Position numbers and translations under genes: made by a program | NCBI GenBank assembly: GCA_017618015.1 | Contig: JAFZVC010000109.1 | Coordinates: 1 to 32,635 of the forward strand | Direction: 5' to 3' | Origin: Spirochaetaceae bacterium | GTDB lineage: Bacteria > Spirochaetota > Spirochaetia > Treponematales > Treponemataceae | DNA length: 32,635 bases | Notes under the pieces: model-generated | Seen by the model: the letters and a program-made list of their open reading frames with translations, nothing else | What the model was told of the DNA's origin: nothing | Database searches by the model: none | Shown: piece by piece, positions 15,810 to 24,830 of the stretch | Layout: the number at the start of each line of letters is the position of its first letter | How positions within the stretch are numbered: position 1 is the stretch's first letter

Positions 15810-17713
15810 TAGACCTTGTCTTAGGGCGCATTCTTTCACAAGAGCCTCTTCCAATCTTTCTTTCGCTTTTTGTAGCGCTGTACGCCATTACCGTGTTAAT
15901 CCTGATGCGAAGCGTATTCGGCGAAAAACCGCTCGGAATTCCGCCGGAGCTTATGCGCTACACAGACTGCAGCGCGGCTTTCCGGCGAAAACGTAAGAAG
16001 CTCTATATCCTTGTGTGCGCCGTTCCGCTCGTTGTCTGCATTTTCCACTTTATTTTCGCGCGTTTCAAAAGCTGCTCATGGGCGACTTGGCACTACTACG
16101 GCATCTTCTATCTAGCCTCAGCCTTACTTGCTTTACAGCCGCTCGCCGATTTCACAAAAATAACGCGTAAAATCTGCGCTCCGCTCATAACAGCATTTGC
16201 GATTGCGGCTTTTTTTCACACTATATCGTTCCCAATGGCATGGAGCTCAAACTTAAGAAACCACACTTACGAAACATACACAGAATCGTTCATTTCAATG
16301 ACGCATGACATGGAAGAAAGCTACTCCCTCATAGACTGGAAAAAGCCAGACATCCCGGCTCTGCGCGAAAGGTTTCTTCCGGTCGTACAGCATGCGGAGC
16401 GCACGCAGGACAAGGGGCTTTTTCATGCCGCGATGTGCGCATACGCCTACTACTTTTACGACGGTCACGTAAAAGCGTTCGCCGAAAACACAGACGCATG
16501 GTACATGGCTCTTTTGCTTTTGTCCGGCAATGACTACGGATTTTCAATGGTCAGGCTCGATGACGGCAGGATAATAGCGGTCAGCTGCAACCCGGAGCTT
16601 GATCTTGATTCACTGGGGATTCACAACGGAACGCAGATAATCCGCTGGAACAACAAAGCCATTGATGAAGCCGTTGCAGAGGCGGAATGCATTTACGGCG
16701 GAAACACCTGGCCTGTAAAAGAGAACGAAGACTTTTTCCGCCCCGCGTGGCTTGCGACGATGGGCGTAAACGACTCAACTGACATAACAGAGCGTCTTAT
16801 AGCAGCTGCATCGATAACCGATGACAGCGAACGTTCGCCTGCAATCGTCGGGTTTCTGACAGACGACGGCGAATACAAAGAACTTGAGCTTCCTGCAATT
16901 CAAGCCGGTATAAACAGGCTCGAATACACGTATCTCTCTTTGTTGCACTGGCTCAGCCCGAACGCATACTGGCTCGACACGAACCTTGAGACAGTCATGG
17001 TAAACGACGACACAGCGTATATGCTGCGCGACTCAGAAACGTCCAACATCCTTTTGGACAATCTTTCGTACCTTAATGGCGAACATCCGTACTTCAGGAA
17101 AAAGCTGACAAAGATTCTCGAAGAATTCCGCGAACAGGGCATGAAAAACCTGATTATAGACGCGCGCCACAACACGGGCGGTTTTTCCGCGATGGGAAAC
17201 GAAACGGCATCGCTTTTTACGAACGAGCGTTATGAAATGGTTACTAAAGCCACAAACCGCAACGGCGAGCTCAAAAAGCTAACGACAGAATTTATTGAGC
17301 CAAACGGCTCGTTCAGCGACATAAATGTAGTGCTGCTTACGGACGCATTCTGCGTGAGCGCGGGCGACTATCTTGTATACGCGCTTTCAAAATGCCCGAA
17401 CGTCACTGTTATGGGAATGACCGCAAGCAACTGCTCGTGCCAGACTACAGGCGGGCTGAGCTACCTTTCTAACGGAATAAACTACGTCGTGTACCCGGTG
17501 GGCTGGATGTACGAGCCGGACGGGAAACGCCTTATAGACACGGACGAAACGCGGACATGCACGCTTCCGCTCGACGTAAAGATTCCGCTTACATACGAGG
17601 CGGCACTTTCAATGACATCGGTTTACGATGAAGAGACGGAAGGCTTCAAAAACATTGACTATCAGCTCGATTACGCCATAGAGTATTTAAAACATCCGCG
17701 TCAGGGATTGTAG
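15806..17713 (+). CDS. Membrane protein with C-terminal S41-type peptidase domain
   Basis: A 635-residue protein. About four hydrophobic helices lie in the first 150 residues (about 10-30, 65-85, 98-115, 122-145), followed by a globular part. That part holds a helical region, a PDZ-like stretch near residues 245-300 (GIHNGTQIIRWNNKAIDEA) and an S41 domain from about 440. The domain has NLIIDARHNTGG and the nucleophile Ser in TDAFCVSAGDYLVYAL (near 517). The Lys of tail-specific proteases (GxxTxGK) is not visible: the stretch reads VMGMTASNCSCQTTGG. It may therefore use a tricorn/IRBP-like arrangement or be altered. Its start overlaps the preceding hydrolase by 4 bp. I infer that the catalytic domain lies outside the cytoplasm. 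Confidence 0.8.
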   Translation: MIDLVLGRILSQEPLPIFLSLFVALYAITVLILMRSVFGEKPLGIPPELMRYTDCSAAFRRKRKKLYILVCAVPLVVCIFHFIFARFKSCSWATWHYYGIFYLASALLALQPLADFTKITRKICAPLITAFAIAAFFHTISFPMAWSSNLRNHTYETYTESFISMTHDMEESYSLIDWKKPDIPALRERFLPVVQHAERTQDKGLFHAAMCAYAYYFYDGHVKAFAENTDAWYMALLLLSGNDYGFSMVRLDDGRIIAVSCNPELDLDSLGIHNGTQIIRWNNKAIDEAVAEAECIYGGNTWPVKENEDFFRPAWLATMGVNDSTDITERLIAAASITDDSERSPAIVGFLTDDGEYKELELPAIQAGINRLEYTYLSLLHWLSPNAYWLDTNLETVMVNDDTAYMLRDSETSNILLDNLSYLNGEHPYFRKKLTKILEEFREQGMKNLIIDARHNTGGFSAMGNETASLFTNERYEMVTKATNRNGELKKLTTEFIEPNGSFSDINVVLLTDAFCVSAGDYLVYALSKCPNVTVMGMTASNCSCQTTGGLSYLSNGINYVVYPVGWMYEPDGKRLIDTDETRTCTLPLDVKIPLTYEAALSMTSVYDEETEGFKNIDYQLDYAIEYLKHPRQGL

Positions 17714-17720
17714 TTCAAAT

Positions 17721-17773
17721 ATCCGCAAAATTTACCTCTAATCCGCAAAAATATTTCTAAAACATCCAAAAAA
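17721..17773 (+). repeat. Three direct repeats upstream of the EAL gene promoter
   Basis: ATCCGCAAAA occurs exactly at 17721-17730 and 17741-17750, with a degenerate third copy ATCCAAAAAA at 17764-17773 abutting the -35 box. Spacings of 20 and 23 bp are close to two helical turns, as expected of an activator or repressor array. Confidence 0.5.
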
Positions 17774-17802
17774 TTGCGTACTTAAATCTTTCATGATAGT
17801 AT
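17774..17802 (+). promoter_or_regulatory. Promoter of the EAL gene (leaderless type)
   Basis: -35 TTGCGT (17774-17779), a 17-bp spacer and -10 TAGTAT (17797-17802). The predicted start at about 17809 coincides with the ATG at 17810, and no Shine-Dalgarno is present. Confidence 0.55.
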
Positions 17803-17809
17803 TGATTCA

Positions 17810-19732
17810 ATGGAATTCGGGATTTCTAATTACTACATCATCGGCGAGCTAATAACTTGCTGGGTGTCTTTGCTTATCTGCACGAACATATTCCTAACTT
17901 TCTCACTCTACGACAGGCGGCAGCGTTTTTTCCTTTACGCATCAAGCTCCACGCTTTTTTCTTCGCTCCTCAACATAATATCCGTTTATTTGATTTCGCA
18001 TTTCGACGAATCATTGCTTGTAATAAGCACAATAGTCACAACGCTCTATTTCCTTGCGCTGCTTGTATGTCCGTTCATAATGTCGTGCTACGTGTTTGAC
18101 ATTGCGTTCTCTGACCCAAGGAAACGACGTTTCCTCTTCTCTTTGGCAGGAATTATCCAGACAATCTACATGATTGTCGTTCTGATTAACATAAAGACAG
18201 GCTGGATTTTCCGCTACGATACTGCCGAAGGTTATGTCCGAGGCCCGATTAAATACATAACTTACATTCTTTCCGCCTTATACGGGCTTACTATAATCGT
18301 GACGATTATCATGCAGCGAAAATTCATGGCGCGTCGCATTTTCTACGTCTTTATGATTTATCCGTTCATCTCGCTTGTTTTCGTAGGAATTCAGTTCTTT
18401 CATCCGTTCGTCATACTTACCGGAGTTGCGTCGTTCACATCGGTTCTGTTCGCTTACATAACCGTACAGTCATACATGATAGAAGTCGATTACAGAAGCG
18501 GACTCACAAGGGAAAGCCGTCTAAGAAGGCGAATTGCCATGCGGAAAAACGGCGGCGTTTTTTTCGTCATAGAGATAGAGAAAACGAATATTCTTCAGGC
18601 AAATCTCGATACAAAGCAATTTGATCATCTTCTTCTTCAAATCGGTTCGATTATGCTTGCGTATTTCCCGCGCGACGCGTACATCCTGCCGGGAAACAGG
18701 TTCGCCGCTGTCGGAAAGACGATTGAGGAAGTGAAAAAGAAAAGCAAGAGTATCTCGACAGACTTTAACAGCCTTAGCTCCCTGATGCTTCCCTATCTTC
18801 CGATTCGGCTTGAATGCCGCTCAGCCGCGCTCGAGTTCACAAAAGAAGGAAGCGACTTTGAATCGATGATAGACGTGATCAACAACATGCTGAGCAAGGC
18901 ACGCACGAACAACGACTATTCACTTCAGATTTGCGACGAGGCTGTTTTCCTTGATATGGAACGGAAGCGGCAGATTTTCCGCATTCTGAAACGCGAGCTC
19001 ACGCTGGAATCGGAAAAGTTCCAGGTGTGGTTCCAGCCCATCTTCTCCATAAAAGAAAAGAAGTTCGTGTATTTGGAGGCTCTTTCGCGCCTTAAGGACA
19101 CGGAGCTTGGCGACATTTCACCGGCGGAATTCGTCCAGGTTGCGGAAAACAAGGGTCTTGTGGAGCGGCTTGGGTTCATCGCGTTCGAGAAAGTCTGCAA
19201 GTTCATCGCCGAAAACCGCGATTTCGTTAACACTGTTTCCATAAACTTTTCCGTTCACCAGATGCTGAACCCGAATATTGTGGAGAACGTTCTTGGTACA
19301 ATAAAGCGTTTCGGGCTTTCGCCTTCGAATATCGTTATGGAGATTACGGAAAGCATTTTCATAGACAACTACGATTTTGTCATGCAGAACATGCTCAGGC
19401 TTACGGAAGCCGGGGTTAAGTTCTACCTTGACGACTTTGGAACGGGCTACTCCAACCTTACGAACGTTGTGGCGCTTCCGTTCTCCACAATAAAGATAGA
19501 CCGCTCGCTCGTCCTTATGATGGAGGAAAGCGAAAAAGGCAAGCGCCTTTTCAACGACCTTGTGAGCACGTTCAAAAGTGGCGGATTCAAGATTCTTGTT
19601 GAGGGTGTCGAGACAAACTCGCAGCGGGAGCACGTTGAGAAAGCGGGAGCCGACTATATCCAGGGATTTTTGTACAGCCGGCCGCTGCCACCGCAAGCTT
19701 GCGTGGATCTGTTACGAAGATATGCAGATTAA
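17810..19732 (+). CDS. Membrane EAL-domain c-di-GMP phosphodiesterase with degenerate GGDEF domain
   Basis: A 640-residue protein. About seven membrane helices (residues 8-225) form the input domain. A GGDEF-like domain (about 225-370) has PGNRF in place of GGDEF, so it should not synthesise c-di-GMP but may bind GTP or pair with partners. The EAL domain (about 395-640) keeps its key motifs: YLEALSRL (E near 422), SINFS, EITES, DDFGTGYSN, KIDRSL, VEGVET and QGF. It should therefore hydrolyse c-di-GMP to pGpG. Together with the HD-GYP protein it gives two membrane phosphodiesterases within 10 kb. The ATG sits at the predicted transcription start, with three direct repeats upstream of the promoter. 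Confidence 0.93.
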   Translation: MEFGISNYYIIGELITCWVSLLICTNIFLTFSLYDRRQRFFLYASSSTLFSSLLNIISVYLISHFDESLLVISTIVTTLYFLALLVCPFIMSCYVFDIAFSDPRKRRFLFSLAGIIQTIYMIVVLINIKTGWIFRYDTAEGYVRGPIKYITYILSALYGLTIIVTIIMQRKFMARRIFYVFMIYPFISLVFVGIQFFHPFVILTGVASFTSVLFAYITVQSYMIEVDYRSGLTRESRLRRRIAMRKNGGVFFVIEIEKTNILQANLDTKQFDHLLLQIGSIMLAYFPRDAYILPGNRFAAVGKTIEEVKKKSKSISTDFNSLSSLMLPYLPIRLECRSAALEFTKEGSDFESMIDVINNMLSKARTNNDYSLQICDEAVFLDMERKRQIFRILKRELTLESEKFQVWFQPIFSIKEKKFVYLEALSRLKDTELGDISPAEFVQVAENKGLVERLGFIAFEKVCKFIAENRDFVNTVSINFSVHQMLNPNIVENVLGTIKRFGLSPSNIVMEITESIFIDNYDFVMQNMLRLTEAGVKFYLDDFGTGYSNLTNVVALPFSTIKIDRSLVLMMEESEKGKRLFNDLVSTFKSGGFKILVEGVETNSQREHVEKAGADYIQGFLYSRPLPPQACVDLLRRYAD

Positions 19733-19736
19733 CTGA

Positions 19737-19861
19737 GGGATTCGGGCGCCCCGGCGGCAAACTGGACGTTGCCGCCGTCGGGCTTTTCGGGGTTTCGGCT
19801 TTCGCCTACATTCCTCAGCAGCAAGCTGCTTCGGAACGGCTAACGCCGCCCCTACAATCCC
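19737..19861. terminator. Complex palindromic region between convergent EAL and threonine aldolase genes
   Basis: Outer GGGATT (19737-19742) pairs with AATCCC (19856-19861). Inside are a 9-bp stem CGGCGGCAA/TTGCCGCCG (19752-19760 / 19769-19777) and AGCAGC/GCTGCT (19817-19822 / 19825-19830). It is GC-rich with no coding frame. It probably terminates both genes but lacks a clean T-run, so it may instead be a repeated intergenic element. Confidence 0.5.
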
Positions 19862-19880
19862 TGGCGCAACGTAAATGAGG

Positions 19881-20918
19881 CTATTTAACCGATTCTAGAA
19901 CCTTCTTAAGCTCTTCGATTTTTTCCTTTGTCGTCGCCCAGCTTGTCGCGAACCGCACGACAGTGTGCGTATCATCGTATTTTTCCCAAAAACTGAACTT
20001 CACGCTTTTCTTAAGCTCTTCCATCCTCGCGTTTTCAAGGATTACAAACTGCTGGTTCGTCGGCGAGTCGATAAAAAACTTATAGCCTAGCCCCGCAAAA
20101 AGCGATTTAAGCTCCTCTGCCCTGTCGATGGCATTCTTGCTTATCTTAAAATAAAGGTCGTCCGTAAAAAGCGTGTCGAACTGAACGCCGGTAAGCCGTC
20201 CCTTAGCAAGCAACGCACCATGCTTTTTGATAAGGTTCTCAAAATGAAGCGGCATATTCTTCTTTGTAAAGACGACGGCTTCACCGCACAAAGCGCCAAC
20301 TTTTGTGCCGCCTATATAAAAGACGTCGCAAAGCCGCGCAATGTCCTTAAGCGTAACGTCGGTGCTCAGGCTTTCAAGACCGTAACCGAGCCTTGCACCG
20401 TCCATGAAAAGCGGAATGTTGTATTCGCGGCAGACTCCGCTCAGCGCGGTAAGCTCCGCCTTTGTGTAGAGCGTTCCGTACTCGGTCGGGTGCGAAATGT
20501 AGACAATTCCGGGAAAAACCATGTGCTCATTGTTCCCGTCCGCATAAAAATCGGTCAAAAAGGAACGGAGCTCACCGGCGTCCATTTTGCCGTTGTGAGC
20601 AGGCAGTGTCAGCACTTTGCGCCCCGTAAACTCGATCGCACCCGCCTCGTGCACGCTTATGTGACCTGTCTGCGCGGACACAACGCCCTCAAACTGGCGG
20701 AGCATCGTGTCTATTACAAGCTGGTTCGTCTGCGTACCGCCCGTTATAAACGCAATCTGCGCCTCTGGCAGACCGCACGCGGCGGCGATTTTCTCTTTTG
20801 CACGGGCGGTGTATTTGTCCGCGCCGTAACCCGACATGGCTTCCATGTTCGTTTTTATAAGCGCTTCCAGCACAAGCGGATGAGCGCCTTCAATATAATC
20901 ACTTTCAAACGACAGCAT
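19881..20918 (-). CDS. Threonine aldolase family PLP enzyme
   Basis: A 345-residue protein of the beta-eliminating lyase/low-specificity threonine aldolase family, which splits threonine or allo-threonine to glycine and acetaldehyde. It shows SDYIEGAHPLVLEAL, GYGADKYTARAKE, the aromatic/His region HISVHEAGAIEF, DGARLGYGL, and the PLP-binding Lys in GGTKVGALCG (near 206). The length is normal for the family. The longest frame starts 96 codons earlier, but that would overlap the end of the ABC transporter gene. The Met at 20918 has GGGGGAA just upstream and begins at the conserved N-terminus. It lies 82 bp behind the ABC pair, so co-transcription is possible. Confidence 0.9.
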   Translation of the reverse strand: MLSFESDYIEGAHPLVLEALIKTNMEAMSGYGADKYTARAKEKIAAACGLPEAQIAFITGGTQTNQLVIDTMLRQFEGVVSAQTGHISVHEAGAIEFTGRKVLTLPAHNGKMDAGELRSFLTDFYADGNNEHMVFPGIVYISHPTEYGTLYTKAELTALSGVCREYNIPLFMDGARLGYGLESLSTDVTLKDIARLCDVFYIGGTKVGALCGEAVVFTKKNMPLHFENLIKKHGALLAKGRLTGVQFDTLFTDDLYFKISKNAIDRAEELKSLFAGLGYKFFIDSPTNQQFVILENARMEELKKSVKFSFWEKYDDTHTVVRFATSWATTKEKIEELKKVLESVK

Positions 20919-21000
20919 ATTTCCCCCGAACGGAGTATACACCAACCGACGATGAATGTCAGTCGCGCACCCCAACTGCAAACTCGCGTAAATCGGCGTT

Positions 21001-22875
21001 CTAATTGTACTTACCAGCTTGCGCTGCCCACATCTCTGAGTACTTTCCACCGCGGGCGAGAAGCTCCGCGTGAGTTCCTTCCTCAATAATGCGTCCGCGC
21101 TCCAGCATGATAATGCGGTCTGCGTCACGCGTCGTCGAAAGCCGGTGCGAAATATAGAAAACAGTCTTCCCTTTTGCCGCAGTCTCCATCGCTTTGTTAA
21201 GCTCATACTCAGCTATCGGGTCAAGCGCGCTCGAAGGCTCGTCCATAATAAGGATATCCGCATTTTTGTAGAACGCGCGTGAAATCGCTATTTTCTGACT
21301 CTCGCCACCCGAAAAGTCCATGCCTTTTTTGTCGAATTCTGTCGTCACTTGCGTAAAAAGCCCGTCAGGAAGCTTCATAAGTCTTTCGCCGAAACCGGCG
21401 TCTTCGAGCGCGCGCGTTATTTCTGGGGTGCGCTCCTTAAGCTCCTGCTCCGTCATATTGTCCGTGACGACATTCTCGCCAAGGTTGGCGCCGAACAGCT
21501 GGTAATCCTGGAAAACAACGCCAATCCGCTTGTGGTATTCGCGAGGACAAAGCGTGCTTACGTTCTTGCCATGATAGCTTATCGTTCCGCTCGATGGGTC
21601 GTAAAGGCGCATAAGAAGCTTTATAAGTGTCGTTTTTCCCGCGCCGTTGTAGCCTACAATCGCTATGTGCTCGCCCGGCTTTACAGTGAGAGAAATGTCA
21701 TCAAGAACAGTGCGTCCTTCTTCCGAATACTTGAAAGACACATGGCTCAGCGAAAGCTCGCCAGCCCCTTCTGGAACAGCGTCGCCAACATCGTTTTTAA
21801 GGCGCGGCTCATACGCCAGAAATGACCGGATTTTGTCGATGAACATGCTGTTCTCGTGCGCCTTTGGTCCTAAATCAGCAAACTTACCCATGCTTCCGCG
21901 AAGGCTTCCGGTCCTGTTGAAAAGGATTACCGCATCGGAATAGCTTACCGAGTGAAGGACAGCCGCCTTGTACACAAGGTACGTGATATAAAGCCCGTCA
22001 ATCAAGAAATCGCCTACGCCATAGTCCTTCAAGAACTGGAACCAAATGCGCTTTCCGGCAACCTTCTTATGCTCCTTGATAATCGCATCGTTCGCCTGTG
22101 CAAACTCTTCCTCTAGTTGCTTTCCTGCGTTTGGGTGAAGCCTAAGTTCCTTCGCATAATCCTTAAGATAAAAGACACGGCTCACATAATCGCGCTTACG
22201 CATTTCCGGGTTCACGGCGACACGGTTTCCGTAGTTCACTTTGTTCAGGCTCTTCGATACGAAAAAGCGCATGATAAACGACGTAAAGACGAACACAACG
22301 CCGATTGGGTCAAGCACAAGGAAGAAGATACCCGTCGTAAATAGCGTCGTAATCGCTTGGACAGCCATGTTCAAAAGGTCTAAGAAGCGGTCAATCGCGC
22401 CTTCAGATTCGGAAACGCTCAGAACAAAGTCGTTGTAGTAAGCCGGGTCGTCGTAGCAGAAAAGGTCAATTTCCGAGGCTTTTTTGAACATCTGTTCTTT
22501 GAGCGCGCGGTAAAGGCGCGGCTTGTATTTGAACTTCCAGCTGTAGCAATAAAAGCCGTCCGGGATAATCTGAATCATGTTGATAAGAAGGATTATTCCG
22601 ATGTAAATAACGACATTTATGAACGGCTCGTGGAACTCCGCGCAGCGAAGAACGTAGCGGATTCCAAGCACATGCTCAAGGAAAATCATTCCCTGATAGC
22701 GGAAAGCGTCGTAAAGGTGATAAATCATAAAACCGGGGCAAGTCTTGAAGCAGAGCTTCCAAAGGAAAACCTGATTTTTCCAGACGGAGCTGCGGTTTTT
22801 CGCTTGTTTTGTAGTTTTTGAGGATGCGCCGGAAGCCTTACCGGGTGCGTCAGTCACACGATTCTTCTTTTTCAT
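21001..22875 (-). CDS. ABC exporter half-transporter (second of a pair)
   Basis: A 624-residue protein. A Lys/Ser-rich N-terminus precedes a transmembrane domain of about six helices (about 35-335) and an ATPase domain (about 365-620). The ATPase has Walker A GYNGAGKTT (about 410), Q-loop FQDYQLFGANL, signature FSGGESQKIA, Walker B ILIMDEPSSALDP and H-loop YISHRLST. All catalytic residues are present. Its ATG overlaps the stop of the upstream ABC gene by 4 bp (22872-22875), so the two probably form a heterodimeric exporter. Substrate unknown; peptides, lipids or drugs are typical of the class. Confidence 0.92.
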   Translation of the reverse strand: MKKKNRVTDAPGKASGASSKTTKQAKNRSSVWKNQVFLWKLCFKTCPGFMIYHLYDAFRYQGMIFLEHVLGIRYVLRCAEFHEPFINVVIYIGIILLINMIQIIPDGFYCYSWKFKYKPRLYRALKEQMFKKASEIDLFCYDDPAYYNDFVLSVSESEGAIDRFLDLLNMAVQAITTLFTTGIFFLVLDPIGVVFVFTSFIMRFFVSKSLNKVNYGNRVAVNPEMRKRDYVSRVFYLKDYAKELRLHPNAGKQLEEEFAQANDAIIKEHKKVAGKRIWFQFLKDYGVGDFLIDGLYITYLVYKAAVLHSVSYSDAVILFNRTGSLRGSMGKFADLGPKAHENSMFIDKIRSFLAYEPRLKNDVGDAVPEGAGELSLSHVSFKYSEEGRTVLDDISLTVKPGEHIAIVGYNGAGKTTLIKLLMRLYDPSSGTISYHGKNVSTLCPREYHKRIGVVFQDYQLFGANLGENVVTDNMTEQELKERTPEITRALEDAGFGERLMKLPDGLFTQVTTEFDKKGMDFSGGESQKIAISRAFYKNADILIMDEPSSALDPIAEYELNKAMETAAKGKTVFYISHRLSTTRDADRIIMLERGRIIEEGTHAELLARGGKYSEMWAAQAGKYN

Positions 22876-24704
22876 GCCCAGATTCCCTCCGTCTGCTTAG
22901 TCTTGTCGGCAAGATAATTTTCCGCCTGTTTCTGATACATATCCGCATAAAGCCCGCGCCGCGCCATAAGCTCGCGGTGTGTTCCCTCTTCAAGAACCTC
23001 GCCGTTTTCCAAAAGAAAAACATGGTCGGCGTTCTGAACAGAAGAAAGCCGGTGCGAAATAAAAAGCAGCGTATTTTCTTGGCATGCCTTAAGAATATTG
23101 TCAAAAAGCTTGTACTCCGCTATCGGGTCAAGCGCGCTCGAAGGCTCGTCAAAAACCTTTATCGGGCAGCGGCGTGCAAACGCCCGCGACACAACGATTT
23201 TCTGGAACTCTCCGCCCGAAAGGACAGCGCCGTTATCATCGAACTCGCGCGTAAGCGTCGTGTTAATCCCATCCGGAAGACTCATAACCTTCTCGTAAAC
23301 GCCCGAAAGCTTAAGCGCATCCGTCACGATTTTCTCTCGTTCCTCTGGAGGAATATCCTCGCCAAGCGTAACGTTGTCCGCAACACTCATAGAGAACATC
23401 CTGTTGTCCTGAAACGCCGTCGCAAAAAGCGCGCGGTACTTTTGAAGGTTGTATTCCTTTATGTTGCGGCCATTCAGAAGAATCTCGCCTTCCGTCGGGT
23501 CGTAAAAGCGCAAAAGCAACTTTATGATTGTCGATTTTCCGGCTCCGTTATGCCCAACGAGCGCGTATGTTTTCTTTCCCTCGAACTTCATGTTAAGGTT
23601 TTTCAGCACAGGAACATCTTTGTATGCAAAACCGACGTTACGGAACTCAATCGAATCAATTTCCGTTCCCGGATCCGCGCCGTCGTAATCCTCTGGTATC
23701 TTTTCCTCGTATTCCAAAAATGAGCGCAGATACTCAACGAAAAGTCCGTTCTTAAAGCTCGCCGTCACAGAATCCGTAAAGCCGATAAGAATCCACGTCG
23801 TAGAAACCATCATGCTCGTAATAACCGCAAGCTGGGCAAGCGTCATCGTCTCGCTCACCAACGTCCTGTACGCACCGTAAACAAGAAGCCCCTCAAAAAT
23901 AAAGGAGAAAGTGAACATTACCCAAAGCCAGTGAAGCCCCACTGATTTCATAATGTACTTTTTGCACACAGCCGCAACGCCGGTAATCGCATCAGTGTAC
24001 TGCCTCTTAAGCAGGTTGAAAATATTCGTCAGGCGGATTTCCTTCGCATAGTCTTTCAGGTACATAATCCTGTTGATGTAATCAATTCGGCGGTTATGTG
24101 GCGCCATATCCTTCTGGCGTTTGTACTCAATGTGGTTTATCATCCTGCGGAAAATAAAGTTTCCGATTATCGGGAACAGAATGAACAGCACGGAAAAACC
24201 GTCAACCTGAAACATAAAAATAAACGCGAAAATACTGGCGATAAACCCGAAAAAAACGCTGAAAAGCTGGTCAACCGTCTCGTAAAGCCGGGTGTCCGCG
24301 TTTTTCATAGCGAGCGTGTATTTGTCGTAAAAGTCGGAGTTCTCAAAGCACTCAAGCTCCACGTTCCGCGACTTCTTGAAAAGCTTTTGATAAAGCTTCT
24401 TGTTCAAGGTCGCATTCGCAACAGGCGTGACATAACCCTGAATAAAGCTATTGTAAAGCGCCATCGTCGCGAACACCGCGATCGTAATTCCGATGAAAAT
24501 CATAATCGATTGGAAAGTTTCACCGGACTGAAGCGCGTTGATAACGTAGCGCATGAAAAAGGCGCTGTAAAAAAGCCAGCCGAAATAAGACAGAAGCCTT
24601 GCGACAGCCATGCTGATTACCGGTCCCGGACACATTTTCCAGACGAGTGCGAGCGCGTAGAAATTGTTTTTTACTGAATTAACTTTTTTCTCTTTCTCAG
24701 CCAT
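22872..24704 (-). CDS. ABC exporter half-transporter (first of a pair)
   Basis: A 610-residue protein with a transmembrane domain of about six helices (about 20-310) and an ATPase domain (about 340-600). The ATPase has Walker A GHNGAGKSTI (about 382), Q-loop AFQDNRMFSMS, signature LSGGEFQKIV, Walker B IKVFDEPSSALDP and H-loop FISHRLSS. No catalytic glutamate is lost, so unlike many heterodimeric exporters both sites look canonical. I start at 24704 because GGAGG lies 6 nt upstream; the Met five codons earlier overlaps that site. It is divergent from hicAB. Confidence 0.92.
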   Translation of the reverse strand: MAEKEKKVNSVKNNFYALALVWKMCPGPVISMAVARLLSYFGWLFYSAFFMRYVINALQSGETFQSIMIFIGITIAVFATMALYNSFIQGYVTPVANATLNKKLYQKLFKKSRNVELECFENSDFYDKYTLAMKNADTRLYETVDQLFSVFFGFIASIFAFIFMFQVDGFSVLFILFPIIGNFIFRRMINHIEYKRQKDMAPHNRRIDYINRIMYLKDYAKEIRLTNIFNLLKRQYTDAITGVAAVCKKYIMKSVGLHWLWVMFTFSFIFEGLLVYGAYRTLVSETMTLAQLAVITSMMVSTTWILIGFTDSVTASFKNGLFVEYLRSFLEYEEKIPEDYDGADPGTEIDSIEFRNVGFAYKDVPVLKNLNMKFEGKKTYALVGHNGAGKSTIIKLLLRFYDPTEGEILLNGRNIKEYNLQKYRALFATAFQDNRMFSMSVADNVTLGEDIPPEEREKIVTDALKLSGVYEKVMSLPDGINTTLTREFDDNGAVLSGGEFQKIVVSRAFARRCPIKVFDEPSSALDPIAEYKLFDNILKACQENTLLFISHRLSSVQNADHVFLLENGEVLEEGTHRELMARRGLYADMYQKQAENYLADKTKQTEGIWA

Positions 24705-24711
24705 TTTTCCT

Positions 24712-24742
24712 CCAAGCATTTTTTTATTATGCCAAGCATTTT
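24712..24742. repeat. 11-bp direct repeat at the ABC operon leader
   Basis: CCAAGCATTTT occurs at 24712-24722 and 24732-24742, 20 bp apart. On the minus strand the first copy runs into the ribosome-binding site of the ABC gene. It is a candidate regulator site or a simple duplication. Confidence 0.4.
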
Positions 24743-24795
24743 ATACAACACCAAAAAAGTTTACAATAATAGAAACTATGTATGGATAACAAAAC

Positions 24796-24824
24796 TTGAC
24801 ACCATATATAACACCACTTATACT
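24796..24824 (+). promoter_or_regulatory. Promoter of hicAB (leaderless type)
   Basis: A perfect -35 TTGACA (24796-24801), a 17-bp spacer and -10 TATACT (24819-24824). The start 7 nt downstream is the A of the hicA ATG (24831). ACACCA recurs at 24748, 24799 and 24811 and could be operator half-sites. Confidence 0.75.
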
Positions 24825-24830
24825 ATACTC

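Noticed and set aside
20220..21089. 289-codon plus-strand open frame
   Set aside because: Antisense to threonine aldolase and the ABC gene, rich in Arg/Lys/His/Val as expected of a shadow frame.
22818..23723. 301-codon plus-strand open frame
   Set aside because: Antisense to two well-supported ABC transporter genes; basic shadow composition, no ribosome-binding site.
19881..24704. ABC pair with threonine aldolase as a biosynthetic or bacteriocin cluster
   Set aside because: No precursor peptide, protease domain in the ABC proteins, or other tailoring enzyme is seen nearby; simple co-orientation is enough to explain it.
24729..24830. Upstream start for hicA giving a 117-residue protein
   Set aside because: The extension passes through the -35 and -10 boxes of a strong promoter and is not part of the HicA fold.
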